Shown here in pieces: positions 10,306-22,206 of a stretch of 64,000 bases of DNA. The position numbers were made by a program, and so were the translations under genes. Position 1 is the stretch's first letter. Each line of letters starts with the position of its first letter. The notes beneath the pieces were generated by a model. It did no database searches and was not told the origin of the DNA. It worked only from the letters and a program-made list of their open reading frames with translations. Source of the stretch: Hexactinellida sp. DTS-2022 (taxonomy: Eukaryota > Porifera > Hexactinellida); assembly GCA_028753945.1 (NCBI GenBank), contig JAPNXP010000001.1, positions 4,578,501 through 4,642,500 of the forward strand, read 5' to 3'.

Positions 10306-12279
10306 TTAATCGACCTTATCGCTCTTAATAAGAGAGACACTCTCTTCATTAGCAGAGTAATGTGCTGTATCAATTATACCATCAGCATAGTATTGAGTCT
10401 TGGAAATGCCGAGACAAAACGAAATATTAAGTAACTGCCTTCTCAACGTGTGGTATGTCCGTTTAATCAGCTGCCATAGCTCCTTGTATTCGTATATCAT
10501 ACCCAGAGGGACTGGCAGCAGTGTGCTCAAAATTATAAATAGTATAACCGCAAGAGCCCAGTCAGGATAGGGGACAGATACCTCTGAATAGTTCTGGAAT
10601 GCAGTGTATTTGGGTCGTTCTAAGAAATGGAATATTAAGCTTCCGGAGAATATCACTAGCATGATGAGAGGAGCCACCACCATCCAACTGAAAGACCAGA
10701 AGTAGTAAGTAAATATTCTAAAACATCGATTGGAACGTATCCGACCTAACCAGCCTGTATTGGTTGTAACAATTATGTTTCCATGCTCGTACCAAAGTAA
10801 CTTCTTAACTCCGAAGAACCAAGATATCCCAATAAACTCAAAGAATATAACAACAAATAGTGAGTAAGAGGCGGCGAACTCGTCAATCAACGCAAACATA
10901 TACTGCCCGTTGCCCAGCACGAATAGGATACTACACAGCGTGAACAGAACACATACGATGAAGGAGACTAGAGTCTCGTGAAGTCTGGAGATGTAGGGGA
11001 TGGCCCGGGCTGCTTCAGTTATGGCTTGCAGGGACGGGAATTGTGAGCTGAGCCCCAGGGAGAGCATCATCAGGAAGAATAGGACGCTCCATAGAGGAGA
11101 AGGGGGCGTGTCGAGAAGAGCAGATGCGAAGGCTATAAAGACAAGTCCAGGTCCTGCTACGATATTATGCACACTATCATTGGTGAGATGTGCGTTATGT
11201 CCTAGAATCATAAATACCACAACGGCGGCGAATATCGAGGTGGCTGAGTTGACAATAGCAACGAAAATTATGTCAAAGAATACGTGTGACTTCTGATCTA
11301 GATGTGATGCTAGAACAATATTGCCGCCAGAACCGAGACTGAGACTGAAGAATATCTGGGACCCAGCCTGTAGCCATACCTTGAAGTTAAAGAGGAGATT
11401 CAAGTCTGGATTGAATAGAGCCTCTAGTCCTTGTGCCGCCCCTTCAAATGTGGCCCCCCTAATCAACAGTATAAAGAGAACAACATAGGGGAATAGAGTG
11501 GTGAAGTAGGCGATCTTACCGAAGCTTTTGATGCCTTTGAAGGTACAAATGAAAATCAATGTCCAAGCTCCGATAATACACAGCATTAGTTTCCACGAGA
11601 AACCACTGGCATCATCTATGCTAGGCGATACAGCAGCAACCGATATGTAGTAGAAGATAGTGGGAGCAGATTCGTTACACTTGTTTGTGAATAAAGAGGA
11701 ATTAAGTGCGGTCAAATTTCCACAGTAGGCATTAGACCAGGCTGGTGGGTACTGGAAAGAACTGAACAAGTAGAAGATAATGTAGGCTATCAACAGGCTG
11801 TAGTAATAAGTTATGTAGATCATAGTGACAATGGATGCGACACCTGCTCCACCGAATGCAGGCACGAGTCGGTGCATCGCGTTATGCGGGCCGACCTGTG
11901 CGATCTTACCAATGTGTACTTCGAGGTAGAATGCCGGAATGCCTAGCAGCAGTAGCATTAAGAAGTAAGGAATGAGGAACGCACCTCCTCCATTCAATTG
12001 CACGTAATAAGAAAATCTCCAAATATTGCCAAACCCTACCGCGAATCCGACTAGCGATAGAATGTACTCCACCTTATTGCCCCACCTCTCTTTCTTCGGA
12101 CGAGCAGCTAGCTCCCCGGGCACCAGAGACAGATGAGAAGCATCAGATAATTTCCTATCATCCCCATTCTTATTTTCGGGAATGGGCTGTGAATGATTGG
12201 AAGTAGAGACGGGATATACGTTGTATTTTTGGTGAGGAGCGGTTATGAGATTAGATCGGGGGTCCTCATTAGTTTCCAT
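10306..12279 (-). CDS. SLC6-family Na+/Cl- dependent transporter
   Basis: 657 residues, one exon, ATG at 12279, full length for the family. SLC6 carriers co-transport amino acids, monoamines or related solutes with Na+ across the plasma membrane in 12 helices. Helix 1 reads SLVGFAVGFGNIWRF (GNIWRF at 84-89) followed by NGGGAFLIPYFLMLLLLGIP. Helix 6 reads QIFFSLSLGSGGNI. EL2 has N-glycosylation sequons (NLT, NSS, NES) and a likely disulphide between the cysteines of YCGN and KCNE. The position that is Asp in monoamine carriers is Gly here (FAVGFGN), so an amino-acid or GABA-like substrate is more likely. That is inference. N and C tails are soluble and of normal length. Absence of introns is notable for a long metazoan carrier and could reflect retroposition or a general intron-poor style in this part. 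Confidence 0.9.
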   Translation of the reverse strand: METNEDPRSNLITAPHQKYNVYPVSTSNHSQPIPENKNGDDRKLSDASHLSLVPGELAARPKKERWGNKVEYILSLVGFAVGFGNIWRFSYYVQLNGGGAFLIPYFLMLLLLGIPAFYLEVHIGKIAQVGPHNAMHRLVPAFGGAGVASIVTMIYITYYYSLLIAYIIFYLFSSFQYPPAWSNAYCGNLTALNSSLFTNKCNESAPTIFYYISVAAVSPSIDDASGFSWKLMLCIIGAWTLIFICTFKGIKSFGKIAYFTTLFPYVVLFILLIRGATFEGAAQGLEALFNPDLNLLFNFKVWLQAGSQIFFSLSLGSGGNIVLASHLDQKSHVFFDIIFVAIVNSATSIFAAVVVFMILGHNAHLTNDSVHNIVAGPGLVFIAFASALLDTPPSPLWSVLFFLMMLSLGLSSQFPSLQAITEAARAIPYISRLHETLVSFIVCVLFTLCSILFVLGNGQYMFALIDEFAASYSLFVVIFFEFIGISWFFGVKKLLWYEHGNIIVTTNTGWLGRIRSNRCFRIFTYYFWSFSWMVVAPLIMLVIFSGSLIFHFLERPKYTAFQNYSEVSVPYPDWALAVILFIILSTLLPVPLGMIYEYKELWQLIKRTYHTLRRQLLNISFCLGISKTQYYADGIIDTAHYSANEESVSLIKSDKVD

Positions 12280-12589
12280 TATTGTTAGGAAACTCTCCTA
12301 GCTCCTATTGGTTAGATGCGGTTTGAAGTAATTAAAAATTTAATTCTAAATAATCTAAAATAAGAATTAAATTTTCGGATGAATCATCAAAAATATTGAA
12401 TAAATTTCCATGAATTAGAAATAAAATAATTTCATCAGTGTAATAAAATTGTTAGAAAAGCTTCCAGTAATTACTAGTAAAACAAATCCGGGTTGTTTCA
12501 TACGTCTTTGCGTAAGATGTTCGTAAGATGATTCTGTAGAACTTACTCGGGTTATATCATTTTACTGAGAAACAATTTTTAGCGAATGA

Positions 12590-13965
12590 AATCATTTGCA
12601 TTGCAATAAAAAGGGGGACATTCCAAAATATACTCAACTAATTTGTAAATATACTCAAGTTTTTCCAATATACTCAAGTTTTATTGGATTATTCCAAATA
12701 TGCTCAAGTTTTATTGGACTATTGAACTAGTATGGTGCTTCAACCACAAAAATTTAATAGTAGTTAATTTTGTACAAGCTGCTCGTCTGCTCTACGCGCG
12801 TCCTTACAACTTGTACTCGGGCCTGAGGCCCTCGCTTGTATTTCAGCATGTTCCTTTTCAAATTAAATGTCGTTCTTGATGAGTGACCCCTAGCTGTCTA
12901 TTTATATCCGTGGATCCTAGCTACAGGTTTATATAGAGTAAATTATTTGGATATTTATGCTAATTTGAACAGATAATTTTCTAGATATTAAAGCTTGTCC
13001 GTGTATAATAATATACCAACTCCAAATATAAAATTAAATATCACTAAGAAACTGTATCAGTGGAACCCTAACTTTGGGATGTGGAGAAGTTATTGAATTG
13101 ATTGACAATATTTTTATATCAAATAACACAATGGAAAGTTAGAAATGTATGGCTAGACTCAGAACACAAATAACTGATTATATGCCTCCTCTCGACCAAT
13201 TAGATTACAGTCTCACTATTCTATAATGCACACTTAACATTTGACAGACACTAAAAAGCATTCAATTATACTAATTGAAATGCTAGCTGCTAATCCATAC
13301 TAGAACAACCCTCGAATTTAATTGGCTAAAGGTTTTGACACCTTTTGTGATGGAAGCTGCGAATATTTTTTAGATATTGAACTTGTTTGTACTACATACA
13401 CTATCCCCTACCCCCCTGCCAAATTCCAAGTCTGTAGCTTTTACCAGTTACTCAATCAATTCTGAACAAACACACAAACAAACAAAACACAAAAACATTG
13501 TGATTTTATATATAAGATAGGCTAAAATATAGCCTTTCTAAACTTGAGTAGATCTGTGAATTTATTGAAAAGTTGAGTAGATTTGGAATTTATTGTAAAA
13601 ACTTGAGCAGAATTGGAATTATTTTGAAAAACTTGAGTAGAATTGGAATTATTTGGAAAAACTTGAGTAGGTTCGGAAAGATCTAGTTTTATATTTGAGT
13701 GTCACTAAAAGTTGAGTATACAGTCGAAATCGGATTATTTTGTCCAATTCTTTTCATGGATAATTCGACAAAATAATCCGATAAGACAAATAAACCCGGT
13801 GGGATATCCATGCAAAATGGTATATATATATATCATAATTTTCCTCGATTATTAGGACAAAATAATCCGATAAAACAAAATAAAAATCCGATTTCGACTG
13901 TATTTGGAAATTTTGAAAAAACTTGACTATTTTTGGAATTTCCCCCAATAAAAAGTGATTGGACA
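12590..13965. repeat. Non-coding transposon-like element with opposed ACTTGAG arrays
   Basis: The left part (12628-12720) carries about four spaced copies of TACTCAAGTTTT. The right part (about 13540-13940) carries six or more copies of the reverse complement, AAAACTTGAGTAGA(A)TT. The ends GGGGGACATTCCAAAATA and TTTGGAATTTCCCCC are roughly inverted. No transposase is encoded. The arrays resemble subterminal transposase-binding repeats of some DNA transposons. Boundaries are approximate. Confidence 0.5.
13721..13900. repeat. Mariner/pogo-type MITE nested in 12590-13965
   Basis: 180 bp, ends CAGTCGAAATCGGATTATTT and AAAAATCCGATTTCGACTG, with TA on both sides. Confidence 0.85.
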
Positions 13966-14011
13966 CCCCTGAGAGGTATTTATATAATATATCATATCAA
14001 GATTTTATCTA

Positions 14012-14109
14012 CAGTACAACTAGTAAGTACGAACACGGTTAATACGAATTCCGGAGAAGAGGAACACATCTGACAGTCCCCTGATGTTCGTACTAACGAG
14101 GTTATACTA
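14012..14109. repeat. Degenerate mariner-type MITE
   Basis: CAGTACAACTAGTAAGTACGAAC at the left and GTTCGTACTAACGAGGTTATACT at the right are imperfect inverted ends. No coding content. Confidence 0.45.
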
Positions 14110-14518
14110 TTTGTTGTAGATGTTATATTATTATCGGCGAAATTATAGAGATCCATTGTTTGAACTAAATTGATGGTTTAAAATAATCTATTATCTAAGT
14201 AGTATATATTAACATAATCAGATGCTAAAGCTCTTCTAAAGTAAAAGCATATTACAATTTGATGCATAGGGTTCCAAATTTAATGGTTGTATTCAAACCT
14301 GACATTTTTCAAATAGGAGTTGCAAACCTAGATACAAACTATCAACTTATAAATGTGTATTACTTAATAGTAATGAAAATGAGGCAGATAAATAAAAGAA
14401 TTAGCTAAGGTTGGCTTTTGGATTGATCGGAAACAGAAGCCAAGAGGACTAGGTTCTTTTAGTTAAGTGATTCGATGTGCTGATCATTGATAGGGAAAAC
14501 TGCTAATTCAGTACCTAC
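14110..14518. other. Non-coding, 3' flank of the LEM-kinase gene
   Basis: AT-rich with no repeat recognised. It probably carries the 3' untranslated region and polyadenylation site of the kinase gene. Confidence 0.3.
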
Positions 14519-14846
14519 TTATTTCCCTTGTATTTCGTCTAAGGATTTGACTATGTCTGCAGCTGTCGGCCTCAAATTTGGGTCGTCTAGGATGCAGCGG
14601 ACGTATATTGACTTGACATTATCTGGACACCAATAGGGCATGGAGAGGTAGCCAGTCTTGGGGACTTTTCCGGTTACGATCTCCCAAAGAATTATACCGA
14701 AAGACCAAATGTCTATTTTTTCAGTAGCCCGATGCCTGTAGACAACCTCAGGGGCTGCCCAAGCGAGTGTGTACGAGTTCTGAGCTGTCATGTTTTCCTG
14801 TGTCATGAATCGAGCAATGCCGACATCACCAATCTTAGCGACGTAC
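14519..14846 (-). CDS. LEM-TKL kinase, exon 4 (kinase C-lobe)
   Basis: Begins after a good acceptor (TATATACAG|G at 14847) in phase 2 and ends TAA at 14519. It reads RYVAKIGDVGIARFM, then LAWAAPEVVYR, IDIWSFGIILWEIVTG, and ends with the subdomain XI region DDPNLRPTAADIVKSL. DVG replaces the usual DFG, so the metal-binding Asp is kept (Asp about 434 of the predicted protein). The APE motif is APE, and DIWSFG is the usual helix F. Typical of TKL kinases. Protein stops about 12 residues after the kinase fold. Confidence 0.85.
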
Positions 14847-14966
14847 CTGTATATACAAATGTTAATACCACAAGTGGAGAGGAGACAATATATTAAACAT
14901 CAATATATTACTATCTTAGTCAGTGGTAGGAAAAACATTACATTTGTGGAATACTAAATACTAGTA

Positions 14967-15173
14967 CAGTGGTGTTCGCGAAATAGCAAGTCTCATTTTG
15001 CACGAAGTTTGCTTGCTAAAAGGCGAATTTTCTATTAGAGGAAGAGAATTAACTGTATATGATCTCTTGGGGACTGAAAATAGCTTGCTAATATAGCATT
15101 ATTGCAAATGGAGCAATAATTTATAATATATATATTTGCTATTAGTACAATTACTATTAGGCGAACATCACTG
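14967..15173. repeat. Mariner/pogo-type MITE in intron 3
   Basis: 207 bp, ends CAGTGGTGTTCGCGAAATAGC and AGGCGAACATCACTG, flanked by TA. A second, diverged copy lies at 21715-21848. Confidence 0.8.
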
Positions 15174-15317
15174 TATATTTGTAGAAGGATGTGCTAAAGT
15201 AATTTTTCTGTTTCTTTGCTAACAATTTAACAGTTGATTATCTCGAATATCTTTTTATTCCTAACTGATTGTGACTAAGCTAAGGCCTTCACGTTTTGTG
15301 TGACTACGTTGTGTATC

Positions 15318-15510
15318 CAATCCAGGCTTTCATCCAGACAAAAAATTCTGCGGGCCTAGATTAAGTTTGAGCTCGCTCCACGCGCCTAAAATACTCAATT
15401 TGTATTACGTTTATGGGAGCATCTATCGATTTTTGCGCGCTTAGACAAGTTTCCTTTCAAAATTACGCGCCTGAAGGTGTGTCGCACGCCTGAAATAAAC
15501 CCTGGTCCAA
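15318..15510. repeat. hAT-like MITE, CAGGCTTTCATC family
   Basis: Begins CCAGGCTTTCATCCAGAC and ends CCTGAAATAAACCCTGG. GC-rich interior with repeated GCGCGCCT motifs. Duplication not clear. Related ends occur near 25.63 kb and 27.13 kb. Confidence 0.45.
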
Positions 15511-16030
15511 AGCATAATTCCATATACGATGTATAGCGCACATACGTAAATGTTCTTATTGCTGGAAATTAAATTGCAGTGATGAGGTTCATCAAGCATA
15601 AGATAATTTCAAGTTATAATGTTGTTCTCTAAAGAAGTGTATTGTATAACTACTTGCAACAATTAAATCGTTATCTAGAGACTTGTTGTTAACAAAAGGA
15701 CATCTGTTCGTGGATACAATGAATCAACTACAAACAAAATTCTAGACCATAATATACTACGTATAAAATAACTTCATTAATTAGATTATTAAATATTCTA
15801 AAATTATCTCTTTGTTTAATCATGAGAAAGAGAAGAACACTCATGATAGTGATGTCCCAATCTATTAATTAGACAGTCAGGTTGTTAAGCCAGCCCACAA
15901 GCAGCTGATATTAAATTAGATTATCCAGGCCATCTTAAAACATCATTATTAAATATCTCTAATATGAGTACACTAGCTTTTGATTAAACAATATAGAAAT
16001 CAACATATTGACAGTAGAGATAACCAACAG

Positions 16031-16418
16031 ACTCTAGTGTGCGGTCCGTAAAGCCCGCGGCCCGCTTATTTAATCCGCCAGCCCGCGATTTAGGAAATTT
16101 GTTTATTTTATATAAGGCCCCGTTGGCTGAATTCGTGAAAATATTCTCTAAGAATTGAGAATTCATAAAATCTCCGCGTTATAAGATGCGGAAAATCGTA
16201 TCCGCAAATAGTATATATATGAAACTTTTTATACCGGCAACCTTAGATAGTTTCGTTAGTTATTTCCTTTTTCTTTCTATTAATGGTGTAAATTAGTAGC
16301 TTTAAAAATTAACAATTGATCTTTTTGATTCTTTTCGGCCCGTTTTGGGCCCGCGGCCTGTGGAAAAAGGCCCGCAGCCCGTGATTTACAATAAATCCCG
16401 CACGGGTCGCACCCTAGG
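16031..16418. repeat. GC-rich MITE with AGCCCGCGGCCCG ends
   Basis: Left CTAGTGTGCGGTCCGTAAAG and right CCGCACGGGTCGCACCCTAGG are imperfect inverted ends. CCCGCGGCCCG-type blocks recur inside near both ends, in opposite directions. Confidence 0.5.
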
Positions 16419-16432
16419 CAATAGTTGCAATA

Positions 16433-16763
16433 CAGTACACCCTCGCTAATCCGAACAGAGGTGTTCCGATTCAAAAATCTTCTGTTCCGATTAGTGAATT
16501 CGTTCGGATTAGTGAAGTAATGCATTTTGTATGGGCATCTATAAATGAGAATTTCGATAATCCGAACCAAACTTGTACAAACCTTGTTAATCTGCACTAA
16601 ACATCTGGTGTACTCCTTAAAATACTTGCCTGAGACTTATTTTTTATAATTCCATTGCAATTTACGATTTTTTCGCACATTTATTAGAAGAATATTTTGG
16701 TTTCTCCTAATCGGATTAGCGAGGGTTCGGATTAGCGGGGTTCGGATTAGCAAGGGTGTACTG
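16433..16763. repeat. Pogo/Tigger-type MITE, CAGTACACCCTCGCTAATCC family
   Basis: Left end CAGTACACCCTCGCTAATCC and right end GATTAGCAAGGGTGTACTG, with TA at the left. Near the right end there are three short direct copies of TCGGATTAGCG(A)GG. Other copies: 23194, and one inside each arm of the inverted repeat at 27-30 kb. Confidence 0.8.
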
Positions 16764-16802
16764 AAATAATATGGACTCCCTAGGAAAATCCAACTCTTAG
16801 AT

Positions 16803-17100
16803 CAGGGTTCCGCAAACTTTCATCTATATCAGGTCACATAATCTTAACAAATTCCCTCAGACCGCAAACAATATCGAGAAATTTTCAGAAATTTATAACA
16901 AACTATTATCTTGTTGTAATACTAGAACTATACTCATTTCTAAGCAAAAAGTGCCTAAAGGACTCTAGTCAAAAGGTAATAATACAGTTAGAAATGTCTC
17001 TAGGGCCACACATGATACGAATTTCCATTGGGCTATCAGACCACACATAAGGTTGTTTCAGGCCGCATGCGGCCTGAAAAACCTAGTTTGCGGAACCCTG
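16803..17100. repeat. hAT-type MITE
   Basis: 298 bp, ends CAGGGTTCCGCAAACTTTC and AGTTTGCGGAACCCTG, flanked by TCTTAGAT and CCTTAGAT (7 of 8 match). Confidence 0.8.
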
Positions 17101-17888
17101 CCTTAGATATAGATGTTTGTAAGATAACATAAGGGGAACTGAAACCTATATTCACTAGATGAACGTTATGTAACACAAAATTACAAGAAAAGTATACACC
17201 CTTCCCTATATCATGCTTTTAGACCATTATGTATTCCAAAAATGATGGTTTGTCACACATGGGTTAATTAACCCTCCTCCCCCTTGGAAACGTTAAGTAA
17301 CGTTGTACGTCCGTATACTACATTACAATGGTACACATAAATGTTTGAGAAGATTAAAATCTATTTTAATTTGTATTCGAGATCCCTTGTTTGCACTCTA
17401 TAAGTTTACAATTAATTTAAGATAATATTGATTACAATTGATCTTAAATATTATGTGTCACACAGACTCACACTCCTAACAATGGGCCTACTATGTATCC
17501 GATGCAAGCTTTAAAATATTATTAAAATAGAAATTTGCTCGGATTTAAGTATTCGTAGTCTATTAATACTACCAATGTTAAATAATAAAAAATCATGATC
17601 AACGAACGACACAATGTAAAGATGACCTATCTGATTCGTGACCCATCTGAATCTCTGAGAAGACTATAAATAAGCATAAATACTTATAATCAGGTAGCGC
17701 TGTAGTCAACAGGTGAATTAATTGATTGAATTCTTCCAATTAAAGCAGATCAGATTATAATTGACCTTATATAATTTAAATAAGTATTTAGACTTGTTGT
17801 ACCAGTGTATTCCCTTACAAATTGGAAGAGATAAGGAAGTAGGATAGAGTGCATTGCACGCGTAACATAGCATTAAGCTGAGTCTAAC
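17101..17888. other. Intron 3 of LEM-kinase gene, remainder
   Basis: AT-rich, no gene or repeat recognised. Donor GTTAGA at 17888. Confidence 0.4.
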
Positions 17889-18244
17889 CTGTGAAGCATT
17901 ACATTAGAACTCTTGAGGTCTCTATGCACAACTGTAGGTTCTCTCTTGTGAAGATAGTTCATTCCCAGTGCAATGTCTCTAGCAATGCTCCAGCCATACT
18001 CTCCATTCCACTGCATCTTATTGTCGCTCTTCAATCCATTAAACAAGTCTATATCCATCAACTCAGTTATCATGAATATGTTATTCGGGATTAAGCAGGC
18101 ACCGTAGAACTGTAGTATGTTGCGATGATGTAGCTTGCTGATTAAATCGATCTCTCGCTTGAAAGGGTCAAGAGAATCCTTGGTTGAAATCCTGCATACC
18201 TTAACGGCTACATCGTCCACTTCATGCATCAATCCTCTGTACAC
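17889..18244 (-). CDS. LEM-TKL kinase, exon 3 (kinase N-lobe and catalytic loop)
   Basis: Starts after AAATAG|GTGTAC (acceptor at 18245) in phase 0 and ends CACAG|GTTAGA in phase 2. It reads VYRGLMHEVDDVAVKV with the ATP-anchoring Lys (about 323), the alpha-C region FKREIDLISKLHHRNIL, hinge MITELMDID, and the catalytic loop VVHRDLKSSNVML (HRD about 415-417, both Asp and Asn present). All residues needed for phosphotransfer are visible, so an active kinase is expected. Confidence 0.9.
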
Positions 18245-18934
18245 CTATTTAACATGTGATTGTTAGTGTTTATCTGTCTAGACAACATCTGGAAAGGAGA
18301 ATCAAATAAACACAAAGTTTATATAACATATAAAGCTAATACCAGAGCAAACACAGTAAACTTCTCTCAAGGAATACGGTTATGATTTGATTTATCACTA
18401 TCGGTTAACAGCCAATGATATTGATATTACACATATAACTATTCCCAAATAATATTTTGGTCGTCTACTGAATAAGACTCAACTTCATAAAGTTGAGTCT
18501 TATTCAGTCGTCTATAAACTTTTATAAAGTAACTCACTAAAGACCCATAAGTACATTAACTGAATCATTTCCAATGTCATGATATGAATTGGATCTAAAA
18601 TTATTTTTATTTAACAAAATGTTGATAATTTATTAGAATTATTTATCTAGACATATAAATTCTAATACGGACTATTGTCAATAAAATCATTAATTAACCA
18701 TCAACCGATATACGTGGTTCGTGAACCGAATCTAATATTGCATCTAATACGTAGCATCGCAAAAATGTTCATTACAAACTATGTCAGATGTAAAAATAAT
18801 AAATAGTAAGTTTGGGAAAGAGAAAAAATTCCGTAAAAGTTACCATTTGAAGACCACTACAATGTTACTGAAATTTAAAAAAGCACAATGAACTTGTAAA
18901 TGCAAGACTAACTATTAGTGAATATCGGTCTAAC
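18245..18934. other. Intron 2 of LEM-kinase gene
   Basis: 690 bp, donor GAG|GTTAGA, acceptor AAATAG. A short palindrome ACTCAACTTCATAAAGTTGAGT at about 18478-18500 stands out, nothing else. Confidence 0.6.
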
Positions 18935-19457
18935 CTCGCAGTAGCCGCCCATACCCAGTCTCCAGTCCTTCCCATCTGGCATTTTGCAGATTGTGAGACA
19001 ATCTGGAATCAACTCCCAATCCTGCTTTCTCTCGCCCCCGGTCCAACCGAGCCACTGCTTACGATCGTGCAGCAGGGGGCGAGAGGCAGCGAGGCCTTTA
19101 CCGAGAATGTTTTTGCTTGGGGCAGCTGAATTGTTCGGGGGGGATTGGGGAGATTGACCGTTAAAATGTTTGAATTGTAGATGCTTCGAAGAGCCGACTG
19201 GTGCACGTTTAATGCCGTTACTACGAGGGAGAGCAAATGACGAAGGGGCAATAGAGGAGGGTGAGTTGAAAATATGATTTCCAGACTCTATACTAAAACC
19301 GTTCATAGGGGGCACTTCCTCCGGGATTGAGGGAAGTATTCTAGGACTCTTGTCTACCAGAGAGACTCCTTCGATTAGGAGGGGTTGTGATCCTTCCGAG
19401 CCTATCGTAGAGCTCGTGCTGACGTCACTCTCCTGACTCTCCTGGAAAGATCTCCCC
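18935..19457 (-). CDS. LEM-TKL kinase, exon 2 (linker and glycine loop)
   Basis: Acceptor TATACTCAG|GGGG at 19458 in phase 2; donor GAG|GTTAGA in phase 0. The exon is open right to its acceptor and has no ATG in its first 45 codons, so an upstream exon is needed. The N-terminal three quarters are Ser/Pro/Asn-rich linker. The end reads DWELIPDCLTICK, then DWRLGMGGYCE, which is the beta-1 strand and glycine loop (residues about 296-308) completed by VYRG of exon 3. The WE(L/I).P..L.IC....G..W.LG pattern is typical of one class of TKL kinases. Confidence 0.85.
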
Positions 19458-20530
19458 CTGAGTATACATAAACATTTATAATATAATTACATATATTTCT
19501 AATACAGCACTTTCTGCTGATCACTTATTGACATAAACCGAAGTGCGGGAATGTACGTACGTATATATAAACACGGCGAGCAGATCTCGTCACATAATTA
19601 TCGTATTGCAGCTCATAACAATAGGTAGTAGTTGTGAACCAGTTTACCTGTTGAATGTACTACGTAATCTATAACTGGATTAATGCAGGGCAGATATCAG
19701 ATTATACTACTATTCTTTTATTAGTCCTGAATGACTGAATGAGCAGTGATACTGATAACTTGAGAAAGTAATTAATTAGAATATTTGCAGTTCAAAACAT
19801 AAGTTACACACTATAGTACTTCCTTATAAAGTGGTTTAGTATATGAATTTTCCAAGTAATGAAAATTCCTAAAATATTTTTGAAATCCAAAAGACTCATG
19901 TTGAAATTATATCTCTATTTTTAGCATAATTAATCAGAAAAATGCACAATGTTATTAGCTAGGTCATCGCTATATTGCATTTTCTCCGACTACAATCATT
20001 AAGTGAGCTCTGAGTTTTTATTAATTTGTTATGTATTAATAAATGAAGGATTCATTACTATGATCAGTAATGAGAAATTTCACCAAGTTAAGTAGCAGCC
20101 AGATGCAGATTTTAATTGGGCAAGTTTAAATCGCACTAAAGTTGCAAGTTGTACCTACAGTACTAAACATACCAAAGTTTGTCGAACCTTTTCTAGAGTA
20201 ATATTATGGACAGCTCTTTCTACCAATCTATGTACAATTACGTAATATAATTTGCATCAATCCCAGTATTAATCAAAAGTGGCTTACTAGAAAGCCCAGA
20301 TAGCTGCAGAATGGCCAGTTAGCTTTTTAAGTTTTTATACAAGTATAATGTTACAAACTGAACACTAGAGACGGGACCTGTCAATATTGCAATTCCGGTT
20401 TTGTCAAAACTCAACACAATGTGACTGGTAATATTTTAGATCAATTAGATTAGTATAGCTATCTTCATAAACACCCCACGATTTTTACCAAAGTTATTCA
20501 ATTTCAGCAGGCTCTCGTTAATACGTACAC
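19458..20530. other. Intron 1 of LEM-kinase gene, 3' part
   Basis: AT-rich. No exon or clear repeat seen. Confidence 0.4.
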
Positions 20531-20723
20531 CAGTGGTCGGCAACTTGGTTTCTCGGTGGCCCACTTTACAAGAACAAAATGTCATGTGGCCCAGATTTAA
20601 TTTACATGAGTAGTGTTTTTGTTTACGGCCCACAATATAAACATGTCAGAAGTTTCATGAGACCCATTCAAAATATCCTCGCGGCCCACAATTGGGTCGC
20701 GGCCCACTGGTTGCCGATCACTG
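20531..20723. repeat. hAT-type MITE nested in a mariner-type MITE
   Basis: 193 bp, ends CAGTGGTCGGCAACTTGG and TGGTTGCCGATCACTG, flanked by a perfect 8-bp duplication ACGTACAC. It sits inside an older mariner-type MITE whose ends are GGCTCTCGTTAATACG (about 20510) and TATTAACGAGAGTCCACTG (about 20848). Confidence 0.9.
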
Positions 20724-21714
20724 ACGTACACGGATAAGGCGAAAAGGTTTAATTATCATAACCTATACTAACGCATGCAAATTACTCCGGTTAATATGAA
20801 GAAATTTCGACCGTCCCCTGTGTTAGTATTAACGAGAGTCCACTGTGTAATTAAGAAATGCGTATTTTATGTGCTTCATATTACATTTGCTATTGACGTA
20901 CAGGCGGTCTAGACTCTAGTGACATACAAATAATATGGTTAGTATCCCATAGAGCTGGTGTATAAACGATAATATAAGAATGTTAACTTAAAGGGTCAGA
21001 GTAAGGGAACACAATGAATTTTCTGCACTTGGAAACACGATCAAACTAAATGTATGCAAATAATCTGGGTAGGAACATAGCTATCTAATCTGATCTGTAG
21101 AGTTATGAGAATTATGTCTAAGCATAACAAGCTCTTTATTTCTGGTAATAGTATATAGTATTATTATTAGATAAATAGTTTGGATATTATTCTGTAGGAC
21201 GAACAGGTAATATAATGACATAAAGTTAGCTCGGCTTAAATGGGTCACTGTGGTCCGAGGGTTGTTTGAAAGAGTCGCTCAAATAAGCGGAGTATACTGT
21301 AGTATATCTAATTAATATCACACTGACTCATCAAGTAGGTCAATTATTTTGGAACAAAAAAATCTAAAATTACACCAGTAGCAAATTGTATACGTGTAGT
21401 TAATGCACAATAGACATAGGATAGTCAGCAAATAATTGAACTGATTTCATAATACAAGAGTTATTGAAATATTAATGAATACCTAATATCAAATAATCAG
21501 AAAAATAATTGATCAAATCAACATTGTGTAAAGTCAAATAAGTTGAATGAATAAAAGTTTCAGGGTAATTTGCAATAGAACTGTAAGCATAGACCTAACA
21601 TTGGCATTGTGTAATATTAATTAAATTAACCTTAATACTCTTAAATATAACGTATTACAAATAATATTCAAAAGTAATTTAGATTCAATGCAATACTGAC
21701 TGAATCAGAATAAT

Positions 21715-21848
21715 AGTGGTGTTCGCAAATAGCAATTTTCTATTGCTATTTTCAGACCCCAAGCGGGCATTTAATGTTAACTTTGTTCCCCTCATAGCCG
21801 GTTCGCCTATTAGCAAGATGAGACTTGCTATTACGCGAACAGCACTAT
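21715..21848. repeat. Mariner/pogo-type MITE, GTGGTGTTCGC family
   Basis: Shorter diverged relative of 14967-15173; ends AGTGGTGTTCGCAAATAGC and TACGCGAACAGCACT. Confidence 0.6.
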
Positions 21849-22089
21849 ATTCAACTTATTTATATAATTCTTATATCTCCGCATATCACTTTGCTAATAC
21901 ATTATCTAATTACACTGGTAACACAAAATGTGCGATTATTATATAAATTTTCATTTATTAAGATACACATGTGGACAGAGTCAAAGAAATTCATAATTTA
22001 CGCACTTGATTATTCATATAATTCATAATAAGCGAACTAAACTTAATACAACCCCTAAGTACGTTGTTACATTGGGTGCATAATGCTTG

Positions 22090-22206
22090 TTCTTAATAAA
22101 ACTAGATATAACAATCGACACCGCTTAATAGGGAGGGTACTTTCGTCCGAGGGTAGTTTGACCCGATTAAACGGAGAAATCTATTAAGTGGAGGGAGTTA
22201 TCTGTA
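22090..22206. repeat. Degenerate MITE
   Basis: ACCGCTTAATAGGGAGGGTAC at the left and ATTAAGTGGAGGGAGTTATC at the right look like the two halves of an old mariner-type MITE; a related fragment with GGTCCGAGGGTTGTTTGA is at 21232-21300. Confidence 0.4.
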
